A stretch of DNA of 64,000 nucleotides, from the NCBI GenBank assembly GCA_964019335.1, contig OZ025676.1:62001-126000 (forward strand), in the 5' to 3' direction. The position numbers and the translations under genes are program-made. This DNA comes from Diplonema japonicum (Eukaryota > Euglenozoa > Diplonemea > Diplonemida > Diplonemidae). Position 1 is the first letter of the stretch; each line of letters opens with the position of its first letter. Positions 1 to 8,912 of this stretch are shown here, piece after piece. A model generated the notes under the pieces. It worked only from the letters and a program-made list of their open reading frames with translations, did not search any database and was not told the origin of the DNA.

Positions 1-1316
1 TCACGCGTACTGTTCCCCATGCTACACGACCTCTTTAGCCTAGCTAGCTCATGGTTGCACTTTTGCAGCTCGGTCTCAGCATGTTCCGCTTTCTTCTCAA
101 GAAGCGCACGTGCTTTGACTTCCTGCTGCAACCTATTCTTGAGATGCTCTTTGTCAAGGTTGCTGAACTTGTTCTTAGGCCCAACACCGTCGGACTCATA
201 CAAGAAGAGCTTCTCCTCTGTCTTAAGAAGGAGTTCTTGTAAGTCTCTGAACAAGTGCTCTTTCTGTTGCAAAGCAGATGCAGTACGCCGCCTTTCCTGT
301 TCAACTGACGTGAACTTGTCGGCTTTGACCTCAGTCTGCTTGCACCTGTCACGCAGTTTACCGTTCTCAGCCTGGAGCGCTGCAATGGTCGTCTGGAACT
401 GCTTTAACTTGCCTTCTTTTGAGAAGGCACGCTTTGTGGACCTCACTTTTTTCTGAATTTCTTTATTCAGCCTTTCGTTGATCGCTGCTTTGTGGGCCTG
501 TTCTGCCTCGAGCTGTTCTGTGAGATGAGTGCGCTCCTCTTCGAGTGTCTCAATTCGATACATCAGCTCAGCGAGCTCCGGGCTGCTGTGCGGCACTGCA
601 GCTTCCTTCATCGTGTTGAAATTATTGACCGTGTTGTAGGTCCTGCTGTTATTGATGTGGATGTTGTTCTGCGCAGTACGGGGGTGCGATTTGCGTTTCT
701 TTTTCTGCTCTTGGTACGGTGCTATGATGTGCTGAAGGGTTGCGGAGTCGTACCCAGCTCCCTTTTTGTACCGTGGTGAACTTTCGTAGCCGTCACTTAT
801 GTCGTCGTCGATGGGCTTCTTGGGGGTCATAGGTGGGAGGTGGTCCAGGTCGTCGCGTTGCTGCCTCTTGAGCCGCAACACCTGAGTGGCCTTTCTTGAC
901 AGCGTGTTGCTAGTCATCGTTGAGGTCTTCTTCAGCAGGGATTGCTCATTGACGGGTACTTCAAACGCCGTTCCGAACCTCTTCTGTGCTTTCGATGCTT
1001 CGACAGCATAGATGTGCTTCTTGCTCGTAGCCTTGAAGTGTGTACTATGAACCAACCCTTTACAGTGCTTATCCTTCTGGGCGTCATACGATGGAATCCC
1101 AGCGTTGGGTGTTGCGTCCCACCCTGCTGCCGACTTGGCGCTCTCCTTTCTTAATTTGTGCCCGCCTTGATACCCCCTCTTGACCTTGTCCATCACGCTC
1201 CCGTCAATCCCCTCCAGGCTCAGTATCCCTTTGTCTCCCTTTGCTGTTCTGTCCTTCACCCACTTAGACAGATCACTGTTCGTGTTGTCTTGGTCCCAAC
1301 ATTCCATCGCTTCCAT
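1..1316 (-). CDS. Coiled-coil protein, C-terminus off the left edge
   Basis: An open frame runs from ATG at 1316 to the window edge, 438 codons without a stop, so the C-terminus is missing. The first ~230 residues are polar and basic with a KKKRK cluster (possible nuclear signal). From about residue 237 the protein is rich in Glu, Lys, Gln and Leu with heptad-like spacing, for example ELAELMYRIETLEEE, typical of a long coiled coil. No catalytic domain is seen. The start was chosen because a pyrimidine-rich stretch ends in TGCAG six bases before the ATG. The function is unknown; a cytoskeletal or scaffold role would be a guess. Frame confidence is high because it stays open and coherent over 1.3 kb. 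Confidence 0.75.
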   Translation of the reverse strand, partial: MEAMECWDQDNTNSDLSKWVKDRTAKGDKGILSLEGIDGSVMDKVKRGYQGGHKLRKESAKSAAGWDATPNAGIPSYDAQKDKHCKGLVHSTHFKATSKKHIYAVEASKAQKRFGTAFEVPVNEQSLLKKTSTMTSNTLSRKATQVLRLKRQQRDDLDHLPPMTPKKPIDDDISDGYESSPRYKKGAGYDSATLQHIIAPYQEQKKKRKSHPRTAQNNIHINNSRTYNTVNNFNTMKEAAVPHSSPELAELMYRIETLEEERTHLTEQLEAEQAHKAAINERLNKEIQKKVRSTKRAFSKEGKLKQFQTTIAALQAENGKLRDRCKQTEVKADKFTSVEQERRRTASALQQKEHLFRDLQELLLKTEEKLFLYESDGVGPKNKFSNLDKEHLKNRLQQEVKARALLEKKAEHAETELQKCNHELARLKRSCSMGNSTR

Positions 1317-1422
1317 CTTCACCTGCAATGCCTTCGAAGTGTTCACAGATGAGAAAAGAAGTACAGAAAAACTCAACCTAAAGTGAAGGTTCAGATTCAA
1401 TTTTTGGGTGCCTGAGAGTGTT

Positions 1423-1710
1423 TCATGCAATGGGAAGCGCATACCTCGGTCGGGCCGGAACAACCCTAGGTACCACAATGGGTTCTTGCCTCTCAGTTTT
1501 GCGCTGTTTGTTCTTCTGTCTCACTGACTTCTTCTCTTTTTCGTTCCTGTCGTGCAGCTTATTACTTAACCACACGAACAAGAATAACGCCAAGACAAAC
1601 CCCGCCGACAGCAGCACAGACTGGGTGGGTGACAGTTCCTCCTCAACCTCATTCATGCGAGTGCAGCTCGCCAGCCACGTACACGCCAACACAACTAGAG
1701 TTTTCGACAT
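1423..1710 (-). CDS. Small single-pass membrane protein, 95 aa
   Basis: The frame is open further upstream, but the likely start is ATG at 1710, behind a CACAG 16 bases upstream. The protein begins with a hydrophobic stretch ending in Cys (MSKTLVVLACTWLASC), which looks like a signal peptide. Near residues 30-48 a second hydrophobic helix follows (SVLLSAGFVLALFLFVWL), then a strongly basic tail. The topology suggests a small type I membrane protein with a short lumenal segment. No family was recognised. The gene sits 106 bases upstream of the coiled-coil gene start and 90 bases downstream of the REEP-like gene stop. Confidence 0.55.
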   Translation of the reverse strand: MSKTLVVLACTWLASCTRMNEVEEELSPTQSVLLSAGFVLALFLFVWLSNKLHDRNEKEKKSVRQKNKQRKTERQEPIVVPRVVPARPRYALPIA

Positions 1711-1800
1711 TTTAACGTGTACCAACCTGTGCTGTGGCTTGTAAATTATAGTTCGGCTAAGGTCGTAGTCATAGTACACAAATATCTAATATAAGATATT

Positions 1801-2946
1801 CTATCTAGATGGAGACCTGTGACGGGTGCTCGCCACTGTACAAGGCACCCACGAATCGTCTACAAGTACCTCAGCACGGCTGCCTCTTGGGGACACAGAA
1901 TCACACACATTGCTCGTTTCGATCAGCCACCCAGTGGGAGCCTCCCAAAGGGTACGTTTCCCACATATCCAAATTGGGATTTCTCTGTCTTCCTGCAGTA
2001 CATAGATACCCGACACGGTGGACCCAGACACTTTCATAGTAGTAGGGATGTCAAGACACCTACGGGAGGGGCTTGACGGCTGCGAGGACTGCGATCTGGG
2101 TTGGGAGCGCGACATTTTGATAGCTTTGAGGGATTTTTGTTCCAGCAGCGTGTTTAAATACCGTGCCTCTTCACGCCATTCATTGGCGCGCACCTCGATG
2201 TCCAGAAGTCGCTCCAGCTCACCGTCGAGCACAACCTTCCCTGTTTCCATCGCAATTCGCTTCGCTCGTTCTTTTGCCACTTCGACGCCCAGCTCCGTAG
2301 CCCGTCTTTCGGCATCTGCTTTCTCAATCCTCATCTCATTTATCTTCTGAAGAGCCTCCGCAAGATTATCTTCTAGGAAGTGTATCTTTTTGATGTTTGG
2401 GTCGATACGAGGTGTCACTGGTGCGGGAGGGGAGGGCGGTAGCTCCGGCGTGATGGGGGGCGTTGGGGGCATAACCCCACCGAGGTAACTTATCGCCCGC
2501 ACGCGGAGGTGGCTGATATACTTCGACAGTGGAGCATATGGGGCATGTAGCACAGTGCTCATCGCAGTGTTACCTGCGGAACCCTTGATGCTCCTCAAGA
2601 CATCAACGATGGCAGGGTTGTTACCGAGGAGGAAGTCGCTCTCGAAGTCCACGTCTATGTCTATGTACTCAACAATACCTAGGATGCGCTCTATGCCGCC
2701 TACTGCGTACAGCCACAGGCAGATGCACGCCCTCACCAATGGGATCACGAAGCTGGTGTCGGATATTTTCCTACTCACAGCTAACATGACGCACAGCAGC
2801 ATCCAGTACAGCCCCCACCGCCGCCTTTCCCTCTCCGAATCTTCGTCATCCTCTTCAAATGCCCGGGCGCTTCTCACCAACGGCACCACCCAGCACCCGA
2901 AAAACGCCAGCAGCTCCACGCCAGCTACTTCCATGCTCATTTCCAT
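1801..2946 (-). CDS. REEP/HVA22/TB2-DP1-like membrane protein with coiled-coil tail
   Basis: 381 aa. The N-terminal ~100 residues hold hydrophobic segments around an acidic loop, followed by WGLYWMLLCVM and a second hydrophobic pair. This order resembles the TB2/DP1/HVA22 family (REEPs), which shape ER tubules, where an acidic loop is followed by W-x-x-Y-W. Next come a proline-rich linker (PPTPPITPELPPSPPAP), a coiled coil at roughly residues 185-280, a Ser/Arg-rich stretch and a C-terminal region with Trp and Cys. ATG at 2946 follows CACAG by five bases, and only 69 bases separate it from the stop of the gene upstream. The family assignment rests on motif recall; the tail is unlike classical REEPs. 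Confidence 0.55.
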   Translation of the reverse strand: MEMSMEVAGVELLAFFGCWVVPLVRSARAFEEDDEDSERERRRWGLYWMLLCVMLAVSRKISDTSFVIPLVRACICLWLYAVGGIERILGIVEYIDIDVDFESDFLLGNNPAIVDVLRSIKGSAGNTAMSTVLHAPYAPLSKYISHLRVRAISYLGGVMPPTPPITPELPPSPPAPVTPRIDPNIKKIHFLEDNLAEALQKINEMRIEKADAERRATELGVEVAKERAKRIAMETGKVVLDGELERLLDIEVRANEWREEARYLNTLLEQKSLKAIKMSRSQPRSQSSQPSSPSRRCLDIPTTMKVSGSTVSGIYVLQEDREIPIWICGKRTLWEAPTGWLIETSNVCDSVSPRGSRAEVLVDDSWVPCTVASTRHRSPSR

Positions 2947-3015
2947 CCTTCCTGTGTGGTGGCTATATTATACCAGTTTTCAACAATAAACATCTATTTA
3001 CATAATTAACATTAT

Positions 3016-3798
3016 CTACCTGTTTCTAAGTGCCGCTTGGGCCGCTTTCAGTTTCATCTCTAGCGCTGTGATGTCATCGCCCCTCTCCTGCCTGTCTGCT
3101 GCAGCTCTCCGTTCAGCTTTCTTGTGCGTGTTCGTTACGGTGTTTAGAATGTGCCGCATAGGTTTTGAGGGCTCGCAGGCAATCGCATATGGGTGGGCAG
3201 GGCTCTCTTCCAGAAGGGATATGGCTGTGCTTAAAGTGCTCATGCGTGCTTGGAGGCGTCGTTTTATGACCTTGCTCTCCGGCGACGTAGTGGTGACGCG
3301 GCGGCGAGAGGATGAAACTTGTGCTGAGACAGGTGCATTGACAGGAGCAGCTGATGTGAGCTGAGTGTGTATTTGGGGTGCGTGTTGCTGCATTGAAGGC
3401 TGTGGTGCGGCAGTTTGTGGCATGAGCTGTGGCATGGAGGCAAAGACTCTTGGTGTCCTGTGCACAACAGAATGAGATGAGGGGCGCAGTACAGGCGTCG
3501 TGTGAGGCACAAGCAGTCCTTCGCATTCAGTACTATGAAATGCGCTCGACGCGCGAGACCTCACTTCACTCCTGTCTTGTGGCAACGGCAACGCACAGTC
3601 TGAGCTGGCCACACTCTTGCAGCTGTGGACACTTATCTCACTAGGCGTGTCTCTCCATTCGCTAGAAACCCTGCGAAGTTTCCATTCAGCCGCCCCCGTC
3701 AGTGCCATCAAGTCGTACTCACTCAGCCGTGTTTCGCTAGGTGGGGGCGGGGGACCTATCCACCTGGACACCAAGTCCGCATTCAACTCCTCTCTCAT
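3016..3798 (-). CDS. Uncharacterised 260-aa protein, low complexity
   Basis: The frame is open from 3855, giving an apparent signal peptide (MKLLFFSLMFVVLYC). However, those codons coincide with a T-rich tract ending in GTCAG five bases before ATG 3798, the arrangement seen before other starts here, so the hydrophobic leader is probably an acceptor-site artefact. From 3798 the protein is MREELNADLVSRW..., with PPPPP at ~13, Ser/Thr/Gln-rich disorder, basic SSRRR near the middle and a short C-terminal helix rich in Lys, Ala and Glu. No domain was recognised. If 3855 is the true start it would instead be secreted or membrane-anchored. Confidence 0.55.
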   Translation of the reverse strand: MREELNADLVSRWIGPPPPPSETRLSEYDLMALTGAAEWKLRRVSSEWRDTPSEISVHSCKSVASSDCALPLPQDRSEVRSRASSAFHSTECEGLLVPHTTPVLRPSSHSVVHRTPRVFASMPQLMPQTAAPQPSMQQHAPQIHTQLTSAAPVNAPVSAQVSSSRRRVTTTSPESKVIKRRLQARMSTLSTAISLLEESPAHPYAIACEPSKPMRHILNTVTNTHKKAERRAAADRQERGDDITALEMKLKAAQAALRNR

Positions 3799-4119
3799 AT
3801 CACCTGACATGCAATAGAGCACAACAAACATGAGAGAAAAAAATAAAAGCTTCAAATAAACTTCAAAATGAAGAGCTTTTCTTTATGTTATGTCATCTGA
3901 GACGAGAGTGCATACGAAAAGACCAGTGCCACGTAGAGTTATGGAACAAAGGCACTGGCAGATAGGGGAGGGGGTTGTAGGGCTTGGCATGCCTAAAGGT
4001 TACCAAAAACAGTGTATTAGATGGGGAGGGGAGAGGGGGAGAAAAAATATTAAGACGAAAGATCGCAGGTCCGCCTTAAGATGCGGGAAAATAAACGTGG
4101 TAGTGTTTGGAGGATGCGG

Positions 4120-4692
4120 TTAGATCTTGACGATTATTTGCTTTCCGTATCTTACGATTAGGATGGCGGCTGTTGACAGACAAGCGACGAGCATGGAGGA
4201 GCAGACGTTGGGGTTGGGTGGGGATCGCTGGGGAGACACATGACTCAAGGGCTCCTCGTATGCTAAATCAGGTTCGACCAGCTCATGCTCGAGTTCTTGT
4301 AGTGGGTCATTGATGCAAAGGAGGCCTGCCTTCACCTGCATTGGAGAGGGGCCGGGGGGCGTGTGGATAGGTGTATGGGTTGGGGTGGGTGACTGACCAC
4401 CCATGTCCATGGAGTACTCTGCAGGCTTCTCTGCGAAAGACAGGTTCTCCTCAGGAACAGAGCGAATTGCATCAAGCGAGGTGGTGGACGGGGTTAGACC
4501 ACAGTCGCCGTCCTGGCACTCGCTTCCATCACGCTTCTCATCCACGAACCACTCCTTGTGGATAATACGCTCTGGCATTCTTTGAACCGTTACCGGTGCA
4601 AAGCACTTGAGAGGGTTCGGCGATACCATGTGCACATGGGCCCCGGTGTTCATGCGCTCGTTCTGCCTTCGCTTGTGGATGATACCCTGCAT
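4120..4692 (-). CDS. Tail-anchored-type protein, 190 aa
   Basis: The frame is open from 4848, but upstream codons are Lys runs from a poly(A/T) tract; ATG 4692 (MQGIIHKRRQ) is a reasonable start and ATG 4662 (MNTGAHVHM) an alternative. The middle is acidic and proline-rich (TPTHTPIHTPPGPSP). The extreme C-terminus is a hydrophobic helix SSMLVACLSTAAILIVRY followed by GKQIIVKI, the layout of a tail-anchored protein inserted after translation with the body in the cytosol. No family was recognised. The gene follows the cyclophilin gene directly, with 152 bases between stop and start. Confidence 0.5.
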   Translation of the reverse strand: MQGIIHKRRQNERMNTGAHVHMVSPNPLKCFAPVTVQRMPERIIHKEWFVDEKRDGSECQDGDCGLTPSTTSLDAIRSVPEENLSFAEKPAEYSMDMGGQSPTPTHTPIHTPPGPSPMQVKAGLLCINDPLQELEHELVEPDLAYEEPLSHVSPQRSPPNPNVCSSMLVACLSTAAILIVRYGKQIIVKI

Positions 4693-4844
4693 GTTGTTCT
4701 TTTTATGGTGGTATGTGTGTGTATGTGTACTGCCTTTTTCAAAACGTACGCTTCTTTTTTTTTTTTTTTTTTTTTTTTTTTTGTTGCTATTCACCGACAA
4801 GTAGGAAAAACTTTTTTTTTTTGTTTCTTTCTTTTTGTTTCTGA

Positions 4845-5421
4845 TCACGATGCCTGCGCCTCGGCTATCGGGTTTGCGTGTATTGTCACGTCTTTTATCA
4901 GTATCTCTCTCGTGGGTCTGCCTTTCGCATCCGTCTGTGCCTTCTCCATTTTGTCTAGTGTCTCGAACCCATGGATCACCTTACCGAAGACGGTGTTCAC
5001 GTCGTTGAGATGAGGTTGCTTGGAAAACGTGATGAAGAACTGCGACCCGTTGGTGTTGGCCTCGCCCTTGCGGTTTGCCATACTGAGCACCCCTCGTGAG
5101 TTGTGGCGCAGGTGTTGGCGGATCTCATCCTATGTAATTTGTGGTAAGAAAGAAATCACACCCAAACCTTAAAATAACTCCCCCAGCAGCTAGTACCGCC
5201 TTTACCCGTTCCAGTGGGGTCTCCCCCTTGTATCATGAAGTTTTTCAAACATCTATGAAATTTTGTTCCATTGTAATAGCTGCGGGATTAATATTGCTGT
5301 GAACAAGGGGGACATACTCCGATGCTGCCAGCGCGAGGAAATTCTCGCACGTCTTCGGGCAGTCTCCACAGTGCAGCTCGGCTTTGATGTCGCCCAGACT
5401 CGTGTGTAACGTCACCGACAT
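4845..5421 (-). CDS. PPIL3: PPIL3-like cyclophilin, three exons
   Basis: A peptidyl-prolyl cis-trans isomerase; PPIL3 family members associate with the spliceosome. Two tiny introns interrupt it. Exons on the minus strand are 5318-5421, 5168-5279 and 4845-5129, giving 166 aa (human PPIL3 has 161). The spliced protein starts [13 protein letters not shown], contains [11 protein letters not shown], then across the first intron [25 protein letters not shown], and after the second intron [19 protein letters not shown] and NGSQFFIT. The catalytic core FHR..F..Q and QFFIT of cyclophilins are present. Both introns restore frame exactly at conserved positions. ATG 5421 lies 10 bases after GGCAG. Confidence 0.9.
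5130..5167 (-). other. Spliceosomal intron, 38 nt, in cyclophilin
   Basis: Starts GTTTGG and ends ACATAG. Removal joins ...WGSYFK to DEIRQH..., matching the PPIL3 family. Length 38 nt. Confidence 0.85.
5280..5317 (-). other. Spliceosomal intron, 38 nt, in cyclophilin
   Basis: Starts GTATGT and ends CCGCAG, with a branch-like ATATTAATC near the 3' end. Removal splits a GAC codon and restores ...[13 protein letters not shown]. Length 38 nt. Confidence 0.9.
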
Positions 5422-5675
5422 TGTACCGATCCTGCCTGCCTGGGGTGGGAATGAGCTGGAGAACAACAGGACACTAAATACGTCTTTTTTTTTTTTTTTA
5501 GAATAAAAACTACAACGGAGAAAAAAAACAGAGTAATACCAGGCAAAACGAAGGCCTTTATATATGTTACGTATTGACAAAAAAAAAACTCAGCGCCATT
5601 TCCACAACTGCGATGGGGAGAAAAGGGGGAGGAATGGCACTTTACAAGAATATATCTATTACTTCACAGTTCTAT

Positions 5676-8027
5676 TTATCGCCAAGGCTTCCGTGAAGAA
5701 GATGTTTTGGCGGGGGACATCGGCCGCCAACCGGAAGGGCGTGACGTTGGGGAAATGGGGTGGAAAGGGTTGCCTTGTGTATAACTTTGAATGCCAGGCT
5801 GCGATCTGTGGTGTTGATGGGACCGTGTGGGCGACAGCCTGTACTGTGGGAGAGGTTCATCGCCTGGTGTGAAAGGCAGGGTTTTAGGAGGAGTGAGAAG
5901 CCACGAGTTAAAGTCACGTTCTGAGACCTTGTGCTGCTTTGGGAGAGCGTGATATCCTTCCACGCTCTTCGGGCGCAGCCCTGTCGCCTGCCGCGGTGTG
6001 TGCGGAGTCATCGGCACTGACATAGATACTGACGGTGGCCCGTAGTTGGCGGAGGGGAACCGTGCTTCAACAGGTGGCAACACGTACTTGAAGCCCTGCG
6101 TACTCTTTTCTCGCATCACCTGCTCGCACAAACCCTTCACATGCGAGAGCTCCTTCTCAAGTGCCCGTATCCTCGTTTCTTCGCTCTTATCAATATCGCC
6201 GTACGACATCTCCGATTCCACCGAGGGTGGTGCCTTCAGAGGTGTTGGCGGCGGTGGCGGCAGCAACATCATCTCATCAGGCTGAGCCACGAAATTGCCT
6301 TCTCTGTGTATAACATCAGGATACACATGTCGCACACCCAACCCTTCACCATCTATGATGCTGTTCCTTCGGGACGGCACCACCATGAACCCATCTCGGT
6401 ACTTCTCTCGGAGCATCGCGCGCTTGAGCCGCTCTTCTGCCGGCAGGCTAGGGTCGTCCTCTGATGGATAGTTGGGACCATACTTAGCAGGTGTTTCCGG
6501 TAGCTTCTTTCGCACCATGGCCCCCGGTCGGCCTGCCAACCAGTACTCCCGTAGGAATTCGACCTCCTCTGCCCGCTGCGGGAACTTCTGCTGCAGTCTA
6601 TCGCACAGGACATGCTCGATGTCCACAGCAGACATAATCGCCTTCCTCGCATCTACGTTGGATCCCACGGACTTTAGGAAGGCTGCAAGCTTCGTCACAA
6701 GCTCTTCCTTTCTATTGATGATCCCGTTCGAGTGGGTCCTGGGCGTCGTCAGAGTGCTGTCTTTTAGGATCAGGCTGTAGTCGTCGTCCTCGGAAAGGAT
6801 ATTGTCCACCTGCTGTGTGCGTGCAAGCGTCTCATCGTACGTGGTTTCTTCTTCATCGGTGGGGTCGGAGCCCTTTGCCGACTCAGCCAGCTCATTAGAC
6901 ATGGAGCTGGTCGATGTGCGGAACACAAGGTAAAGCAGCATGGGCTGTGTATCAGTTCTCCCTTTCTTCTTCTCTTTTTCTTTTTCTTTTTCTTTCTCTT
7001 TGTCCTTCTCTTCGTCCAACCCAGACACGACAGAGAGTGCGGTCTCGGGTGCTGCGAACGACTCGTTGACGGGCTTCTGCATATCGCCCAACTGCTTGAG
7101 GTACAACGCCCTCTTGTGAGGCTTACACAGTGCTTTCCGAAGCTCCTCGCCTCCGAGAAGCACTTCCGTTCTACCTAGCTCCTGATCGTTCATTCCTTTA
7201 ACGATTGCAGTCAGCACGATGTCGTCGGCTGCCTCGGGCTCTGGGTAGATGTCCCATGAGAAGGTCTGGTTAGTAGGCCAGATGGGGTTGTTACCTTTTT
7301 CTGTGGAGGTAATCCTGGGGAGGCTTGCCCCGGAGCGGACCCCGGTGGCCACGACCTCAACGAAGGACTCGACCTCTGCACCTGTGGGGTCACGCAACGC
7401 GAGAGCACCGGCTACAGTCACTTCCAGAACATCGAAGGGGACTGTGACCTCGCCGCTTTCTTGGTAAGGCCAGGAGAGCATCGCGGAGAGTTGAGGAACG
7501 GGAGGTGCTGCGTCTGCCCGTGGGGGGAGGGACGCTCTGATGGTGATGTTGAGTGTGCCGAGGTTGTTACGATGGTTTCTGAAGAGCGTGTCGTCAGAGA
7601 TATTGCCAGGGCGGCCCGTGAGGGGGAGGGTGTACTGCTCCTTGCACACCAAGAGCTCGACCAGCTTTCTTGTGGGAAGCGGAAGCTCGCTGTACCCAAG
7701 GAACTGATCGGCACCGAGGCTCACCTTGTCGAACACCGTGAACCGCACTGCAGCAAGCTCACCTGTCTTGAGCACAGTGTCTTCCATGACCTGGTTCCAG
7801 GTGGGGTTCACAGAACCTTCCTTGGACGACTTTTGTTTGAACGTCACCAGACCGCCTTCAATCAACTCCACCAAGACATACGGCTCGCAGTTGCCGCCGC
7901 CGATGAGACCCTTTGCATGCGAGACAGTGATGTCTAGTACCTCAGGGCGGAGGATGTCATGTGTGTTTGGGGGGTCTTCGATCTCTTCTTCTTCCTTTTT
8001 CTTTCTACACCATGGGAAGCACCCCAT
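5676..8027 (-). CDS. Acylated protein with two C2-like domains, 783 aa
   Basis: It begins MGCFPWCRKKK: Gly2 with nearby Cys and a basic patch is the classic dual myristoyl/palmitoyl membrane anchor. A C2-like domain follows at about residues 28-150 (LDITVSHAKGLIGG, EPYVLVEL, NPTWNQ) and a second at about 185-320 (LEVTVAGALAL, NPIWPTNQTFSW). C2 domains bind phospholipids, often with Ca2+. A KE-repeat (KEKEKEKEKEKKK) lies near residue 345, encoded by a CTTTTT-type microsatellite at 6965-7000. Next comes a 'KLAAFLKSVGSNVDARKAI' segment, a short coiled coil and a disordered Pro/Ser tail. ATG 8027 follows CCCAG by nine bases. Probably a peripheral membrane protein; the exact family is not recognised. 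Confidence 0.75.
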   Translation of the reverse strand: MGCFPWCRKKKEEEEIEDPPNTHDILRPEVLDITVSHAKGLIGGGNCEPYVLVELIEGGLVTFKQKSSKEGSVNPTWNQVMEDTVLKTGELAAVRFTVFDKVSLGADQFLGYSELPLPTRKLVELLVCKEQYTLPLTGRPGNISDDTLFRNHRNNLGTLNITIRASLPPRADAAPPVPQLSAMLSWPYQESGEVTVPFDVLEVTVAGALALRDPTGAEVESFVEVVATGVRSGASLPRITSTEKGNNPIWPTNQTFSWDIYPEPEAADDIVLTAIVKGMNDQELGRTEVLLGGEELRKALCKPHKRALYLKQLGDMQKPVNESFAAPETALSVVSGLDEEKDKEKEKEKEKEKKKGRTDTQPMLLYLVFRTSTSSMSNELAESAKGSDPTDEEETTYDETLARTQQVDNILSEDDDYSLILKDSTLTTPRTHSNGIINRKEELVTKLAAFLKSVGSNVDARKAIMSAVDIEHVLCDRLQQKFPQRAEEVEFLREYWLAGRPGAMVRKKLPETPAKYGPNYPSEDDPSLPAEERLKRAMLREKYRDGFMVVPSRRNSIIDGEGLGVRHVYPDVIHREGNFVAQPDEMMLLPPPPPTPLKAPPSVESEMSYGDIDKSEETRIRALEKELSHVKGLCEQVMREKSTQGFKYVLPPVEARFPSANYGPPSVSMSVPMTPHTPRQATGLRPKSVEGYHALPKQHKVSERDFNSWLLTPPKTLPFTPGDEPLPQYRLSPTRSHQHHRSQPGIQSYTQGNPFHPISPTSRPSGWRPMSPAKTSSSRKPWR

Positions 8028-8101
8028 ACCCGGGACCTGGGGTGGTATTTAAAAGTGAAAGGGCGTGATCAAATGGAATGCACTCATAAAAGGGGTGTAG
8101 C

Positions 8102-8136
8102 CTTACTTACTTACTTACTTACTTTACTTACTTACT
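8102..8136. repeat. (CTTA)n microsatellite overlapping a stop codon
   Basis: Tandem cttactta units (TAAG on the minus strand). The last codons and the TAA stop of the ubiquitin-fold gene lie inside it; because TAAG repeats place a TAA in each frame every 12 bases, slippage would still leave a nearby stop. Confidence 0.9.
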
Positions 8137-8567
8137 GAAGGATTCATGTCATCTAAGTACTCCACCATTGATGCGGGAAGGGCTATCGGTGTTGAATCTC
8201 GCTCATACACAGGTTTCTCGATGCAAGGTGGCTCCCATGAACCGTCAGGGTTCTTGTAAACTAATATTAGAATATCGTTATTTTGCACGGTGTGGAGAAG
8301 TCCCGAGAGCGACATTTCGTTTTCTAGCACAAAGTCTCCCCCGAACGTTAGCAGTCCTGTGTGTGTGTATGTGTGTGTCCTCTCTAGAGTTCATACGCAA
8401 ATCCTCAATCCTCTTAGTTTCGATCCTTGCAATCTCTCCTTTAATCGTCTTAATCTGCGAGGGGGGAAAATTATTTTCTCGCGAACGTCTTTTCATACCA
8501 AATCGCTATGGTCGCAGTGTATGAACCATGTTTGGGTCTTTCGCTTCACTCTGACAAATTGCGACAT
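8124..8567 (-). CDS. Elongin-B-like ubiquitin-fold protein, three exons
   Basis: The gene appears only after splicing. Exons are 8499-8567, 8397-8454 and 8124-8356, giving 119 aa. The protein starts MSQFVRVKRKTQTWFIHC, continues SDLIKTIKGEIARIETKRI, EDLRLLTFGGDFVLENEMS, then LHTVQNNDILILVYK and NPDGSWEPP. The pattern F-V-R-V-K-R-K near the start, a central helix, a loop (EDLRLL) and a hydrophobic end strand fits a ubiquitin-like fold closest to elongin B, an adaptor of cullin-RING ligases and transcription elongation complexes. Both introns begin GTATGA and end in AG (44 and 40 nt); the second is mostly CA repeats. The family call is from motif recall; splicing is strongly supported by frame restoration. 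Confidence 0.75.
8357..8396 (-). other. Spliceosomal intron, 40 nt
   Basis: Begins GTATGAAC and ends in a CA-repeat then CAG. Removal joins EDL to RLLTFGG within the ubiquitin-fold gene. Confidence 0.8.
8455..8498 (-). other. Spliceosomal intron, 44 nt
   Basis: Begins GTATGAAAAG, ends TTCCCCCCTCGCAG. Removal joins HCDHSDL to IKTIKGE in the ubiquitin-fold gene. Confidence 0.8.
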
Positions 8568-8912
8568 CCCGCCCACCCTTCCTCTTTGTTTGGGATCCCT
8601 TTAAATCTTCGTTTCTTTTTTCTTTTCCCCCCAGCCTTTTTTCTTTTTTTTTTCCCCTTCCAGAGGACAATCAACAACGAGATTCGTAGACAAGATGCTG
8701 CATTGCTATATATGCCGTTAAAAAAAGAAATTCACTATGATAGGAACGAAGTGGTTAGCAACGGCCCACCCAAAGAAATAAAAGACATACAAACAAGGAG
8801 AACCCCCTAAATAGACAGCGTCGAGAACTAACTTACCTCCAATTGGGGCAAAACAAAACAAGAACAAAAAAGAAAAGTGTGAAAAAAAATAAAAAGCAGC
8901 AGTTAAGATGCA
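8568..8912. other. Intergenic spacer with dispersed repeat
   Basis: 345 bases with no credible gene. A/T-rich with T tracts; it contains the dispersed repeat at 8728-8767 and otherwise nothing recognisable. Confidence 0.6.
8728..8767. repeat. Dispersed repeat B (left half), copy 1
   Basis: AAATTCACTATGATAGGAAC and the following 20 bases are identical to 55467-55506. Both copies are preceded by a short A tract. At 55 kb the repeat continues into repeat C; here it does not. Confidence 0.85.

Noticed and set aside
19-456. Plus-strand 145-codon frame at the left edge
   Set aside because: It is the complement of the coiled-coil gene, which has a longer and coherent frame on the minus strand.
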